64,000 nucleotides of DNA, taken from contig CM075943.1 of the NCBI GenBank assembly GCA_038030265.1, positions 17,980,001 through 18,044,000 of the forward strand, given 5' to 3'. A program made the translations under genes and the position numbers. The notes beneath the pieces were generated by a model. The model saw only the letters and a program-made list of their open reading frames with translations. It was not told the origin of the DNA and ran no database searches. Origin of the DNA: Corythucha ciliata (Eukaryota > Arthropoda > Insecta > Hemiptera > Tingidae). Positions 22,381-33,949 of this stretch are shown piece by piece. Within the stretch, counting starts at the first letter, position 1, and each line of letters starts with the position of its first letter.

Positions 22381-25300
22381 TACTCCTGGGCGGTAAAAAT
22401 ATAAATCCCCTTAGCCCTTTAACTGCAATAAAAGTTTTTCTGACCTCTTTACAATTTACAGTGACGTACAAGTATGCAAATCTCGAGAATGACGCCCTGG
22501 GAGTTCTTAAACTTCATACGACAGATTTTAGCGACGCCTATTTCTATAGAACGATCAACCCTTTGTATAGGTCGCCGCATGTTCTCGAACAGTGCAACCC
22601 GTTTGAAGAGATTAGCCGTGGAGCTGAAGGTGAGAAAAGTACATTATTGAGTCGAGTTCAATTTAGTGTTGGTGTACCAGCAGAGGGGACGATCGACCCC
22701 CCCCCTCATCCTCCTCACCAACACAACAATAATTCGTTCCATTTGGGAAATCTAGAACTTTTGCAATAATGTACCCACAACATGAGTCCCATCAACCCAA
22801 AATATGGTCACGTAGGTCCTTTGGTAGCATAGCAAAGTGCCGTGGACCTGGCACTACACATACTGCCAAATTGAACGAAAACAGACCCATTCGTTTGATT
22901 AGCCGTACCGTGTGCGGCTAAGTTCAAGCATCCCAACACAATGAGCAAGATCGTTTGTTTAGCGGCATAATTATTCCGTCAGAAAGTCCAAAGTCGTTTG
23001 TTTAACTTCCCAAATCGCTGCATTAGCCACGAATAAAGTGTGCGCGGCCAACGCCCCTGGCGTAGGTACGGGGGAATGTGGGGGATAGATCACCCCCCCC
23101 CCCCAGAGCTACAAGTATACGAACGAAGGAGCACCAGTGCCATAACGAAGAGCCCTATAAAATTTCAAAAAATGAGCATTTCACGTTGAAGTTAGGTTTA
23201 GCAGATTTTCTGGACTTGAAGCAGCCCGAAAAGGTCCGAGTACGTCCAGCTTTTTCCATGGACGTCAGACCCAACGCAGTAGTGCACCGTGGTAAGGGGG
23301 GGGGGGTTCGCCCCGGACTCTCTATCAGACAAAAATCGGTAATATTCGTGGCTAAAGCTGCTAAAAAGCGCTGATTCGTGGTCTCGCGATGCAACTTCCA
23401 GTCTCAAATTAAGAAAAAAATTGCTGATTCGCGGTACACAGAGGCCATTCTTCGAATAAATTGTGGAAATCAACGCGAAAGTGTTGTATTTGGGTAAACC
23501 CCGCGGTTAAAGTTGAGAAAACACGCTATAATATTGACAAATAAAAGACGCTTTCAGGTTAAAATTCGACAAAAATGGCAAATTCACAACTGAAATGGCG
23601 TAAAATCGCCCATTCGCGAATGAAAAAGGGAATAGGATGCTGAATGGCCGCAAAATTAGGACAACGCTATTTCACAGCTGAAATTGCGGAAAATCGCTAA
23701 TTTGCAGATATAAAGTTGTGGAAAAACGTTAATTCGCGGATACAAAATGAAGAAAATCACCAATTAGCGCAGCTAAAATTAAGAAAAACGTTAATTTTCA
23801 GTTCAAATTGGGGAAAAGTGCTAATTCTCAGTTAAAAATGGAAAAAAATGCTAATTTGCAGCTTAAATTGAGTCAAACGCCAATTCTTGGCAAAGATTGA
23901 CAAAACTCTGTAGGTAATGCGTGGGTTGGAAACGCTACCACGCTGCTAAAATTTAGAAAAAGCGAAAATTCGCTGCTAAAATTGAGAGACATCTCTAATT
24001 ATCGAATTAATTATCGTGAAATTTATAATTTAATAATTATGATTTTTTGACAGAAATGGATGGATAGATGTAGATTTTTTGGTTTGAAAAAGGTTTGAAA
24101 AAATGTACATTTATAATTTAAATTCGCATCTTCTGAAGGCATTTTTGTGACTAAAATTCAGAAAAATGGCAAATTCATGCATGGCTATAGTATTTACAGC
24201 TAAAATTGCGCCAAATGCCAATTTGTGACTTAAATTGAGAAAATTCGCTAATTCACAGGTTTGAAACGCTGCGACGCGTCGCCGCTACAATTAAAAAAAA
24301 GCTCTAATTCGTGGTTAAAATTGATAAAAATTCCAATTTGCGCCAAAAACTGAATATACGCGATTCTGAAGGCAACTTTTCAGGCTGGAATTGAAAAAAA
24401 GCGCCAATTTATGGCAATAGGCGAAAAAACCGCTGATTCGCGAGTAAACTCAGAAAAATCGCTCACGCATTGCGCATGGTGAACCAAAGAAATCCTAATT
24501 CGTGAAAAGTCCCCCTATTTTGCGGCAAATATTGTGGAAAACACTTTGGAAAACCGTTAATTTCCGGCTGAAACTGAGAAAAATGCTAATCCCCTGGTAA
24601 AAAAATTTTAAAAATCGGTAATATGCTGCTAAAATTGAGGAAAACGCCAAAACTCGTGGATAATTAAGAAACATCGCTTATGGGATAAAAACGATACTTG
24701 GCTGTTAAAGTTGAGAAAATGCTCAAATTCATGGCTTTGGGAGGGGTGGGGCAAAACCGCTAATCTGCGGCTGAAATTGGGAAGAACGATACACTCAGCC
24801 AAATTTGAGAAAAGCGCTAATTTGCGGGTAGAGTCCAAAAATCGCTCTTAACTGAGAGATTAAGGCTATGATGAGGCTAGCAAGATGTCCAGATTCAAGA
24901 CTGTGCTGGTTGGGTGGAATGATGACTAAAATGTGAACTTACCCCCTCTCCACACCCTTACGAGATTTCAATCTGATTCCCCCCCCCCTCCCAGGACAAA
25001 TTCTTACCTACGCCACTGCTTGGCGCTGTCGTGGGCGGGTGGCCCAGGTTCCACCATCGCTAAAAAAGACCCCCAAAACTCGAAATTTTTCGGAAATAAA
25101 GACCCGAAACTGGCAATTCCGCAGATAATCACTTCCGAGTGATATGATTTCATGACTAAATTTGTCAGGTGCTGTCGCGGCTGGACCTGCGAGTCACAGG
25201 TAAAATAGAGTTGTTTTTCCTCAATTTTAGCTCTGAATTAGCGCTTTTTCTCAATTTTATCCGCGAATTAGCGATTTTCACAATTTTGGTTGCGAATCGG

Positions 25301-28300
25301 TGATTTTTTCACTTACAGTGGAATTGAACAACCATCTTTACTTAATTTTAGCCGCGAACTCAACCCAAGAACAGAACATTAGCGTTTCTCACAATTTCAT
25401 CCGCGAATGAGCAATCCCTCTCCCCCCCCCCCCATTTTAGTGATGAATTAGTTTTTAATTCCATGTTCCGGAAGGAAACGAATTTTAGTAATAGCGAAAA
25501 AAAAAAAAAAAATTAGCTGACACCAGCTTCGTGTTCCTCCACCTCGAAAAGGCCTAAATCTCGATTTTCAGTATGGCGTCTGTCGTCCGTCGCCTTTTAG
25601 CTATGATGTTGCCTCCAGAAAGCTCGAGTAAGCGTTTTCTTAATTTTTACCGCGAATTAATGGCGATTTTTCAGTTTTAGCTGCAAATGAGCGTTTTTCT
25701 AAATTTCAACAGGGAATGAGAGATTTTTATACATTTTAGCCGCGAATTAGCGTATATCTCAATTTGAGCCGTGAAGCGACTTTGTGAGAAATGACCACTT
25801 TTCCTGTGGAAAATCCGGTTTCCGATTGTAGCTGGTTTCGACCAAAGACGACTTGAAGAAGGGTGGGCAGCTGGTCACCCCCGTGTTGGCTACGCCCTTG
25901 CAAGCCCCGCGATAATGTCACCCTAGGGGGCCCCGAGAGATCTAGAAACGGCCCTGACCTTAGGTCTTGGTATCTTAGCTACGGTGGCCAGAGGTGCTGG
26001 GAAGGACGGTACTACTTAATAGTGGGTATTCCTTTGGTCCTTTGGGATCTTCTGAAGGACCCTACATGGTACCACTTTCTGATGTATCTGATCCACTGGC
26101 CGATGGGTCTCATGAATACCGAAAACACGAATGAAAAATAAAAAACACGTTTATTGCTCCTAACATAAATTAAGTGCTTTCACACTAGAACATACATCGG
26201 CGTACTTGTATCAAAATCTGACGGGGCAATCCTTTAAAACTAATGCTGTACTTGGAAACCATCAAATTACCTTTTAAACTGGTTAATTATCATCAAAACC
26301 AAACATTTGGCCCTTAAAAAACGGCGAAATCTTGAAATTTCGTTCAATAAACAGATTTTTCCACGGCAAAAAAAAATTGCTGTTTTCCGTGGATATAATA
26401 TCAAGTTTGGCCAATAAACTGGCGAAACCCGCTTGGAAACTGACAATTTCGGCTTCTCCCCCCTCCCTCACCACAGGACTGCCCATTAAAGCATAAAACT
26501 GCAAATTTAGGCCCCAGGACCTAATCGGGTTGGCTATAAAAGTGGAAATGAACGTGGCTATACGTGCCGGGCAAGCCGGTTACGGCAGCGACCAAAGTCT
26601 ACCGCGAAGTAACATCAAATGTGAGCTCAAAATCTGCGAAATTGCAAATTGTTTGTCTGAAAATTCATGAAATCGTTAGTTTCTGGTCTTTATATAATCC
26701 GTGAAATTGCATGTTTCGGGCCTTTTTGTCTATAGTGGTCATGGAACCTGGGCAAGCCGGTCACGAAAGCGCCAAAAGTCTGACAAAAAGCCGTGAAATT
26801 GCATCGTTTTATAGTTGGCTATCCGCGAAATTGGAATCTTCCTGGACGAATATTTATACATTTTCAAGTTTCAGGTCGTTACTCGCTCGCGAAATTGCAA
26901 TTTCTGGTCTTTATTTTCACTAAATTGCCACTAAATATTTAGACACTGGTGGTCTAAATATTCTCGAAGTTAGTAGTTTCAGGTAATTTTTTTTATCGAA
27001 ATTGCTAGTTTATGGTCTATATTTTCGCGATTGGGGTGGGTTAAGGAGACATCGTGGATAATCCGGCCCAGACTGCTCCAATAATAGCCAGACGAGTAGC
27101 CCTGTAATTGCAACATTTAGAGCTAAATATTTGTGAGTTTTCAAGTACGGGTTCAAATTTGAGAGAAATTACTTTGTTTTCTTGCTGAATAACCGCGGAG
27201 TGCCAACTTTCGGGTCTTAATTTTTGTGAAAATGCAAGTTTTGGGTATTTATTTCAGCGAAATTGCAAGTTTCGGGATTTTTTTTTTTTTTTCTATCGCC
27301 GTATTCGACCGCGGAATACGGTCGAGCTGGCCCTGAGGGCGCCCAAGCTTGATAGATAGCGGCAAAATTACATCATTCGGGCTAAATATCCGTGGAATTA
27401 CAAGTTTGCATTATTTTGTTACTGGTCGGCTGGATAGTTCTGTCATTTTATTTGCCATTTCTATTCTACAGGACCCTTAAGAGACCCCTCTCAAGGCCAA
27501 GGGTCCTTGTCTCCAAGGGAAAAAATCTTATCGCCGTAAACGTAGCGTAGATTTTCAGGCCACAAACCCGAGTTTTTCCGCTATTAGATTCAAAACTCGC
27601 TGTTTAGCCCACTAATTGAGTATTGACTGTAAAGGTGGCGGAATTCGACCAATGAGGGGAGGGGGTGCAAATATTAAGAAACTGACCGTCCCCCGCCATC
27701 CAGCTCCGGGCCCAGGGACTGGGAGACTGTAGCAGGCGCGGCTGCCACCACGGGAAAATAATTCGTGGGGCCCCCGGAAAACGGGACAAAATCGCCGGAA
27801 TCCCAGGGAAAACCCCTTCAACGAGTCATCAGATTTAAAATCCGTTTCGATTTTCAGAGTCCCTCTGTGGCAAAAAAACCCTCGAGCTACGCGGTTTCAA
27901 CCATTTTTGTGAATCATGACCGTTTTCGCCCATTAAACGGTAAACTGACGGTTTGTCCAGGAAAAGGTCAAAGTAGCCTCAGATTACGGATTTTCAGCTT
28001 CATAACTGACAATTTTGAACCAGAAACCGGTCCTTTTCACCCTAAAAAAACTGACTTCTTTGCTAAGACACTGCACATTCTGCCCCCAGACTAAGATTGT
28101 ACCTTCCCGTCTGAAAGCCTAATAACTTTGTTCCAGCAATTTATCCCCTGGAACTGATAATTTTAACTAAAAAGTTGAAACTACGTCCGGAAACTGACAT
28201 TTTACTCAAAGACTCCAACCCCCTAGTTTTAACCCCCAATTTTAATCCGAGAACCTACATTTTTTGGGCACGACACGTTCATTTAAGACCTTGAAGCACC

Positions 28301-29722
28301 AAATCCGGAACTATAAGTCCCTGACGTTTTCGCCAGACGCAGGAACGAAAATGGCCGAAGTGTTAAAAACTGGTAATTATGTTTCAGGAGCTCTAAACTC
28401 CAATTTCACCCTACAAGGAGTTCTAATACTCATCAGACATGGCGATCGTGGTCCGCTGACCCACGTTCAAAACATATCAACAGTCGACTGCAGCTTCCAT
28501 CTGATACCTATGTACAGCTCATTCGAAAATGTCATCGCCAACATTACTGGGACTTCGACGCTGTCTCAATTACTGGGAGCATTCCACGGAATTCCACCGC
28601 TTCCAAACGCTGAGTGCGGACTCGGACTTCTGACAAAAGTCGGAGCGTCTCAACTTTTAGCTTTGGGTAAAGTGCTCAGAGATGTGTATCATCCATTTTT
28701 GAATTTCAACCAGTCAACCATAAGGGACGACGTGAAAGCGTACTCAACCAGGTATCGCAGGACGATACAAAGTGGGCTTGCTTTCCTGTTCAGTTTTTTC
28801 CGTAAAGAAGAATTTCAGCGTTTGACCCTTATGGAAGCGCCAAGTCTGGCCTTCTGTTTCGACGACTGCGCCTGTCCAGCGGCGGATCTATTTTCAAAAC
28901 GCTACTCATCCGAGAATGGTCGTCGAATCCAGTCTCGCCCGCTTATGTTGAGCCTCGTGAAAAGCCTTTCTTCCATTGTGTACGAGTTTCCCGACAGGAA
29001 AATCTCCTCTGATCCGCACGCGTTAAAAGACGCTCTCCTAACTTACATGTGTCACAACGCAAAATTTCCGTGTATTGCGAATAGTTATATCGCGGATAAA
29101 GTCTGCATAAAAGCGGAACACATTTCCAGTTTGTTCGATTATTTAAAGTCTGTGAGTAAGGAAATGGTGAATAGTAAGAATCTTAAAAATTTGGGAACTC
29201 TCCGCGCCTACGGCCTTCTGAAAAATATAGTGTCGCACTTATTGAGAATAGTTTCGGAAAAAAAGCCCAAATTTGTGCTGTATTCCGGCCATGACAAAAC
29301 CATTAGTTTTCTAGCTACCTCTCTGGGTGTTAAACAGGATGACATTGTGTCTCCTAAGTACGCTTCACGCTTTATATTCGAGGTAAGAAAAAAAAATCCC
29401 TAGCTAACACTGTTTATTCTTTTGTTTTTCTTGTCTTCCTCAACAGGTCTATCGAAGCAACGACAACGAAAAAGTCGGGTCGGCCCCCGTCGGCCACGAC
29501 TACTTTTTCCGCCTTCTTTTTAACGGTCGTGACATAACACGAAAAGTTAATTTTTGTAAACAAGCCGAGAACGCTCATCCACTTCAAGGGGACAAAGTTA
29601 ACTCGAGCAAAAATGAGTTTTATCTTTGTCCTATCGAACGTTTAGTTAGATATCTTCACGAAGATTACTTTCTTCCGTTCAACGCGAGCAATATTAAGGA
29701 TGCTTGTAGCATCACTTCGTGA
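22293..29722 (+). CDS. PXYLP1: 2-phosphoxylose phosphatase 1-like histidine acid phosphatase, complete
   Basis: Exons are 22293-22392, 22462-22629, 28388-29382 and 29447-29722 (TGA), giving 512 aa (vertebrate PXYLP1 is about 480). A short cytosolic tail and one hydrophobic segment (about residues 17-33) predict a type II Golgi anchor. Histidine-phosphatase motifs are present: LIRHGDRGP (R106-P112) and the proton-donor pair SGHD (H391-D392). Family-specific stretches include CNPFEE, SRRxxQSGLAFL-like RRTIQSGLAFL, FCFDDCACPA and the C-terminal LFNGRDITRKVNFC and CPIERLVRYLHEDYF. PXYLP1 removes the 2-phosphate from xylose in the proteoglycan linker, allowing glycosaminoglycan elongation. Intron 2 is 5758 bp and filled with repeats. 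The gene starts about 0.5 kb after FAR on the same strand. Confidence 0.92.
22800..23335. other. Intron 2 of PXYLP1-like gene, left part
   Basis: Non-coding. Several CGTTTGTTTAGC-like short repeats occur at 22890-23010, and poly-C/poly-G tracts at 23091-23104 and 23296-23308. No exon was recognised. Confidence 0.5.
23340..24870 (-). repeat. Family A copy, antisense, inside PXYLP1-like intron
   Basis: It opens with ATTCGTGGCTAAAGCTGC, AAAAAGCGCTGATTCGTGGT, CTCGCGATGCAACTTCCAG and, further on, AAATTCACAACTGAAATGG. The same segments in the same order open the copy at 30430-30740. It then continues with CGCTAATTCGCGG / TAAAATTGAG units to about 24870. Confidence 0.85.
25195..25790 (+). repeat. 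Family A block, sense, in PXYLP1-like intron
   Basis: Clean units such as CTCAATTTTATCCGCGAATT and AGCGATTTT occur, interrupted by poly-C (25424-25433) and poly-A (25498-25513) tracts and a short non-repeat stretch (25515-25625). A small family B antisense piece (GACCCGAAACTGGCAATTCC) lies at 25060-25160. Confidence 0.8.
26270..28260. repeat. Family B and related repeats in PXYLP1-like intron
   Basis: From 26510 to 27460 sense family B units (GTGAAATTGCATGTTTCGGG-like) recur. CCTGGGCAAGCCGGTCACGA at 26750 has an earlier relative at 26565. The flanks 26270-26510 and 27540-28260 carry a related GGAAACTGACAATTT / CCAGAAACCGG pattern at 30-40 bp spacing. Open frames here are not conserved and are repeat translations. 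Confidence 0.6.
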
Positions 29723-29758
29723 TGAAAAATCGAAGCTTGTTATTTTTCTATTTTTTAA

Positions 29759-29764
29759 TATAAA
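29759..29764 (+). terminator. Possible variant poly(A) signal of PXYLP1-like gene
   Basis: TATAAA lies 36 bp after the stop codon in an AT-rich stretch. The canonical AATAAA at 29843-29848 within the SINE is an alternative. Confidence 0.35.
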
Positions 29765-29799
29765 TTAAATTAAATTGTTTGAAAAGTCTTTTATTGGAG

Positions 29800-30064
29800 T
29801 TTTTGTGTGCACCCACAGTGCAGGTACAACTTAGTTAAATATAATAAATACAAGCGGGTGTCGGGGAGAAGCTCATGCGTCACACCCGAATGAGCCGTGC
29901 GTTTCAGACGATGCGTGGTTTGTTGTATGCACATCGCTAGAATGCACAGCGTCACCACCAGCTCGCCGCAGCCCCGATGACGAAGTGAGACAGTAACGGG
30001 ATTCGAACACAGGCCCACTGGGTGCGAAGCGCGCACTGTACCCACTACACCATCGAGGCCCGCT
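29800..30064 (-). mobile_element. tRNA-derived SINE, minus strand
   Basis: On the minus strand the 5' end reads GGCCTCGATGGTGTAGTGGG, then TACAGTGCG (A-box-like), and about 35 bp later GTTCGAATCCC (B-box). This is followed by a unique body to a tail near 29800. The head resembles a tRNA with an acceptor-like GGCCTCG start, but the 3' half departs from a tRNA fold. It sits about 80 bp past the PXYLP1-like stop codon. An AATAAA on the plus strand lies inside it (29843). Confidence 0.75.
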
Positions 30065-30229
30065 ACAGAGGGTCTAAAGTCACCGGAGAGAGATTCCTTA
30101 TCGTAGTCAGTTGATGAAATAAAAATATTAGCGGAGGGGGCACTAGTCTACCGTGGAGAGGCCTGAGAGGGGCTTAAATGCGGAAAAATTAGGATTTTTA
30201 GTTGTTTTTTTTTTTACGAATTTCAATCT

Positions 30230-32340
30230 ACATTCGACCTGGAGAATACAACGTTACAAGTGATATCAGCAAGGAGTGTGAGCTGACTATTCGATTGAGC
30301 CCCGAGAGTGCTATTCTGGTAGCTCAAATAAATCAGAAATATGCGCCTCCTTGAAGGAAATTCATGGCTAAAATAGAGAAAATACACCGCCCCCACTCCC
30401 AAGTTTCGTTAGGTCCTTAAGTACTGATCCGCAATTTGCTACGCGCTAATATTCGTGGCTATAACTGCGAAAAAGCGCTGGTTCGTGGTCTCACGATGCA
30501 ACTTCCAGACCGAAATTGAGAAAAAATCGTCGATTCGACGGCCATTCCACGACTAAAATGTGGACATCAATGCAAAAATGTTGTTTCTGGGCCAAGCCCG
30601 TGGCTACGATTGAGAATGAGAATACACGCTACTAATTCAAGGCTGTACAAGTAAACAAAAATCGTGGCAATTATTGCCAAAAACAACGCGAATTCGAGTT
30701 TAAATTGGACCAAAATGGTAAATTCACAACTCAAATGGCGAAAAATAGTATATTAATGGAAAAAAGAGAATAGATAATGTGCTAATTCGCTGCAAATTTA
30801 TCAGAAAACGCTATTTCATAGCTAAAATGAAGAAAAATCACTAATAATTGAGAAAACGAAAATCTGTATTTATAGCTTCTGAAAGAATCGAGGCTCACAC
30901 TGAGAAACAGCGCTAATCCTTAGAAAAAAAATTACTCACGCGGGGCTAAAACCTAAAAAAACAACGCGGCTAGAATTGACAAAAATATTAATTAGCGCGG
31001 CCAACATTAAGAAAAACACTAATTTTCAACTCAAACTGAGAAAAAAGTGCTAATTCGCTGCTAAAAATGAAAAAATGGCTAATCTGCTGCTGAAAATGAG
31101 AAAAAACGCCAAATCGTGGCTAAAATGGAGGAAAATGGCCAATACATACGAAAGAATCCCTACTGCACTGCTAAAATTGATTAAAAGCGCTAATCCGTGG
31201 CCAAAATTGGTTAAAGTCACTAAATCTTGAAAAATTGACAAAACGCAAATGCGTAGCTTCTGTTCGAGGCCAAAACTAAACAATAAACGCTAATCCATAG
31301 CAAAAATTGAAGGAAAAAATGCCAACGTGGGACTGAAGTGTAAAAAAAAAAAACGCAGCTAATATTGAAAAATTCACTATGGCCTGTCATAAATAAATAA
31401 AAACTCTCGTTTTCAGCTAAGGAAAAAGTGTTATTACCGGCTAAAAATTGAGGAAATCACCAATTCGTGGCTAAAATTAAGGTAATTCGCGTATTCACAG
31501 GTTAGAAACGCTTCAAAGCCGCTATAATTGAAAAAAAAACGCGAATTCGCGGCTAAAATTGAGGATAATAATCGCGCATAAAGTCTATTGGAATTTCTAA
31601 TTCAATTCCACCTTCTGACGACAACTTTGTGGCTAAAATTGAGATAAACGGCAAATTCATGGTTATAAGTAAAAGAAAAAACACTGATTCACGGCTAGAA
31701 CTGAGATGAAGCTTTATTATACATATATTAAAAAATTGAAACAAATTACTAATGCGGTGCCAAAATGTAAAAGAACCCGCCAATTTGCGGCTAATATCGA
31801 GAAAATCAGTAATTATTCTGGCTAGAATAAAGAGAAAAGTTAATTTTCAGACTAAATTGAAACAAAAAGTGCTAATTCACTGTCAAAAATGGAAGAATGG
31901 CCGATTTGTAGTAATAATATCGTGGCTGAAATGAACAAAATTCGCTAATCCACGGGCTAGAAATAGCTACTGCATACTGCTAAAATTACGAAAAAGCGCT
32001 AATTAACGGCTAAAATTGAGACAAATTTCAATTTGCGTCAAAAATTTGAAATACGCTAATTCACGGCTTCCTCGGGCAACTCTGAGGCTAAAATTGAGTA
32101 AAAGCGCTAATTTATGGCCCTGAGTGAAAAACTCGCAAATTTGCGGCTAAAATTGAGACGAAATCGCTATTCCGCAGCGTATGGTTACTGTGAACAAAAA
32201 ATGCTAATTTTTGGTAAACATTTCGAGAAAACCGGTATTTTACGGCTAATATTGAGTAATTTTAAGCTCATACTGAGTAAAGCGCAAGAAAAAATCGCTA
32301 ATTTGCAGCTAAAATTGTTGAAAACGCCAACTCCACCTTA
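30230..32340 (-). repeat. Family A long antisense copy with conserved end
   Basis: It begins (30240-30330) with the reverse complement of the terminal segment of the 17170-18262 copy (AACGTT..AGTGATATCAGCAAGGAG, TGAGC, ATTCGATTGAGCCC). It then has the same landmarks as 23340-23600, followed by about 1.5 kb of TAAAATTGAGAAAA / CGCTAATTCGCGG units. It is the longest block in the window. Confidence 0.85.
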
Positions 32341-32632
32341 TTGTGTGCAATATACATGCTCTGGATTATTTCCCCTCCGGTGTCCACCTAGTGCACACAC
32401 CGATCAAGAACTATCGGACAGCATCCTTCCCTTGACACTTTTGGACGCTCCCCCACTACCACGAATAATTTCCCCCTCAGATGAAGTTTTGAGCTTTCCC
32501 CCTCTAGCGTCAGGTGGACGCCGACGGCGTGCTTCCCCCCCCCCCTCGTGTAGACGCCCCTGTAGGGAAGGGCTCGAGTCCCCTCCTTGGGGGTACCGCT
32601 CGATGGGTTCGAGTCCCGCGTATTACTGTACT

Positions 32633-32776
32633 AATGGCGTTTTCCATTTACATAAAATTCCGAGCCGAGCATTTCCACCCGTCTTTTCCGTTACCATATG
32701 ATATAATGCAGAGAAGACGGGCGGTGGAACTACACGGCTTCAGAGCGGAATTTTATGCAAATGGAAAACGCTATAA
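32633..32776. mobile_element. MITE, ~60-bp TIRs (family copy 1)
   Basis: The left arm GGCGTTTTCCATTTACATAA then AATTCCGAG pairs with the right arm CGGAATTTTATGCAAATGGA then AAACGCTATA. The centre reads CACCCGTCTT and GAAGACGGGCGG around a TACCATATGATATAATG core. Related copies are at 35319-35466 and 14866-14955. Confidence 0.85.
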
Positions 32777-33024
32777 ATCCCCCAAAATAATGTATCCAGC
32801 TCCAAAACTTGTAATTTCACCCCATAAACAGGCTGTACAGCGATCATTCGCAAACGCACTCCAGTTACGGTTGCCCGGCAGGGCCGTCTTCACTAAAGTT
32901 GGGGGTCCGGGATAAAATTGGGCCCCATCTTTGGTGGGGGGGGGGCACACTTTCTTTCCCATGTGTGGTTCAAATTTGTGTTACCCAAAGTACCTACTTT
33001 GGGTAAAAAGTACAGTGATGTTCG

Positions 33025-33155
33025 TGTAAAGAGATAGGCATTTAAAGCCAATTTTTCTCATTTTTGAGAAATACATCAGTAAAAATTATTGTTGTTTGGG
33101 TAAAGAGGAAGGTAATTAAAGTAAATTTTTCTTATTTTTGAGAAATATCGACATA
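33025..33155 (+). repeat. Two-unit tandem repeat, ~73-bp spacing
   Basis: GTAAAGAGATAGGCATTTAA then AGCCAATTTTTCTC recurs in diverged form as GTAAAGAGGAAGGTAATTAA and TTTTTCTTATTTTTGAGAAA. Confidence 0.6.
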
Positions 33156-33179
33156 AAAATCTGGCCACTTGTCTGGGCA

Positions 33180-33770
33180 CGCCTTTTTTAGATTTCTGCC
33201 GTGAACTAGCTATTTTTCCCCTTTTAGCCACGAATTAGCGTTTTTTCTCAATTTTAGTTATGAATGACCGTATTTTTTTGTTTTTTCAAGTATCGCTTTT
33301 CACAAATTTTAGTTGACAGTATGAGTTTTTCTCGATTTAAGCCGCAAATTAGCAATTTCTTTCGCATTATCTAGCATGAATTAGCAGGTTTATCTCACAA
33401 TCTCTCTTTGTCAGCCATACGAAGGAGCCGTTAGAAACCGTGAATTTCTGATTTTTTTTCAATTCTAGCTATTATGTTTGAGCGCTATAACCTTAATTCT
33501 GTCAGCGAATTAGTGTTTTTCTGAGTTTTATCCGTATTCCTCAATTTTAGCCCCGAATCAGAGCTTTTTCTCAATTTTAGCCCCGAATAAGAGCTTTTTC
33601 TCAATTTCAGACCCGAATCTGCACTTTTTCTCAATTTTAGCTGCGGAAGGGCCCTTATTCTCAATTTTAGCCACCAATTAGCGTTTTTTCTCGATTTTAA
33701 CTGAGAATCAGGTTTCATCACTGATTTTGGAAGCGAAATAGCTATACCCCCCCCCCTCATTACTTTTAGC
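33180..33770 (+). repeat. Family A block with exact 30-bp register
   Basis: From 33541 to 33720 six successive units are exactly 30 bp, each starting TC(A/G)ATTT(T/C)A and ending in a T run. Flanking units are looser. On the minus strand the 30-bp unit gives an open frame with a 10-residue periodic peptide (33485-33841), which I regard as a by-product. Confidence 0.85.
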
Positions 33771-33949
33771 CCACCTCGACCCTTCATCGCTGCGCTACTG
33801 ACTCCAAAAACAAAAACCCTAAAGCATTTGGGCAAATACAAAATATGTATATTATTTTATCCAACGTTGGTTGCCTATCGATAGAAGATGAGTATCTTTC
33901 TTCCCATATTAGGAAAAAAAATCTGAAGAATCCGGGGCCCAGACCCGCC

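Noticed and set aside
22680..22769. Extension of the PXYLP1-like second exon as an open frame to 22769
   Set aside because: The donor at 22630 (GAAG|GTGAGA) joins in phase to 28388 and preserves the family sequence; the open extension is intronic and Pro/His-rich by chance.
32560..32630. GGTTCGAGTCCCGCG resembling a tRNA B-box
   Set aside because: No A-box at the right spacing and no cloverleaf could be drawn; may be chance or an old SINE fragment.
32114..32701. 195-codon plus-strand frame and overlapping 133-codon frame
   Set aside because: The 5' half is family A antisense repeat, the 3' half runs into a MITE, and there is no recognisable domain.
33485..33841. Minus-strand open frame with a 10-residue repeated peptide (SGLKLRKSSD-like)
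   Set aside because: The periodicity is the direct translation of the 30-bp family A unit; other blocks have stops in every frame and show no codon-level conservation.
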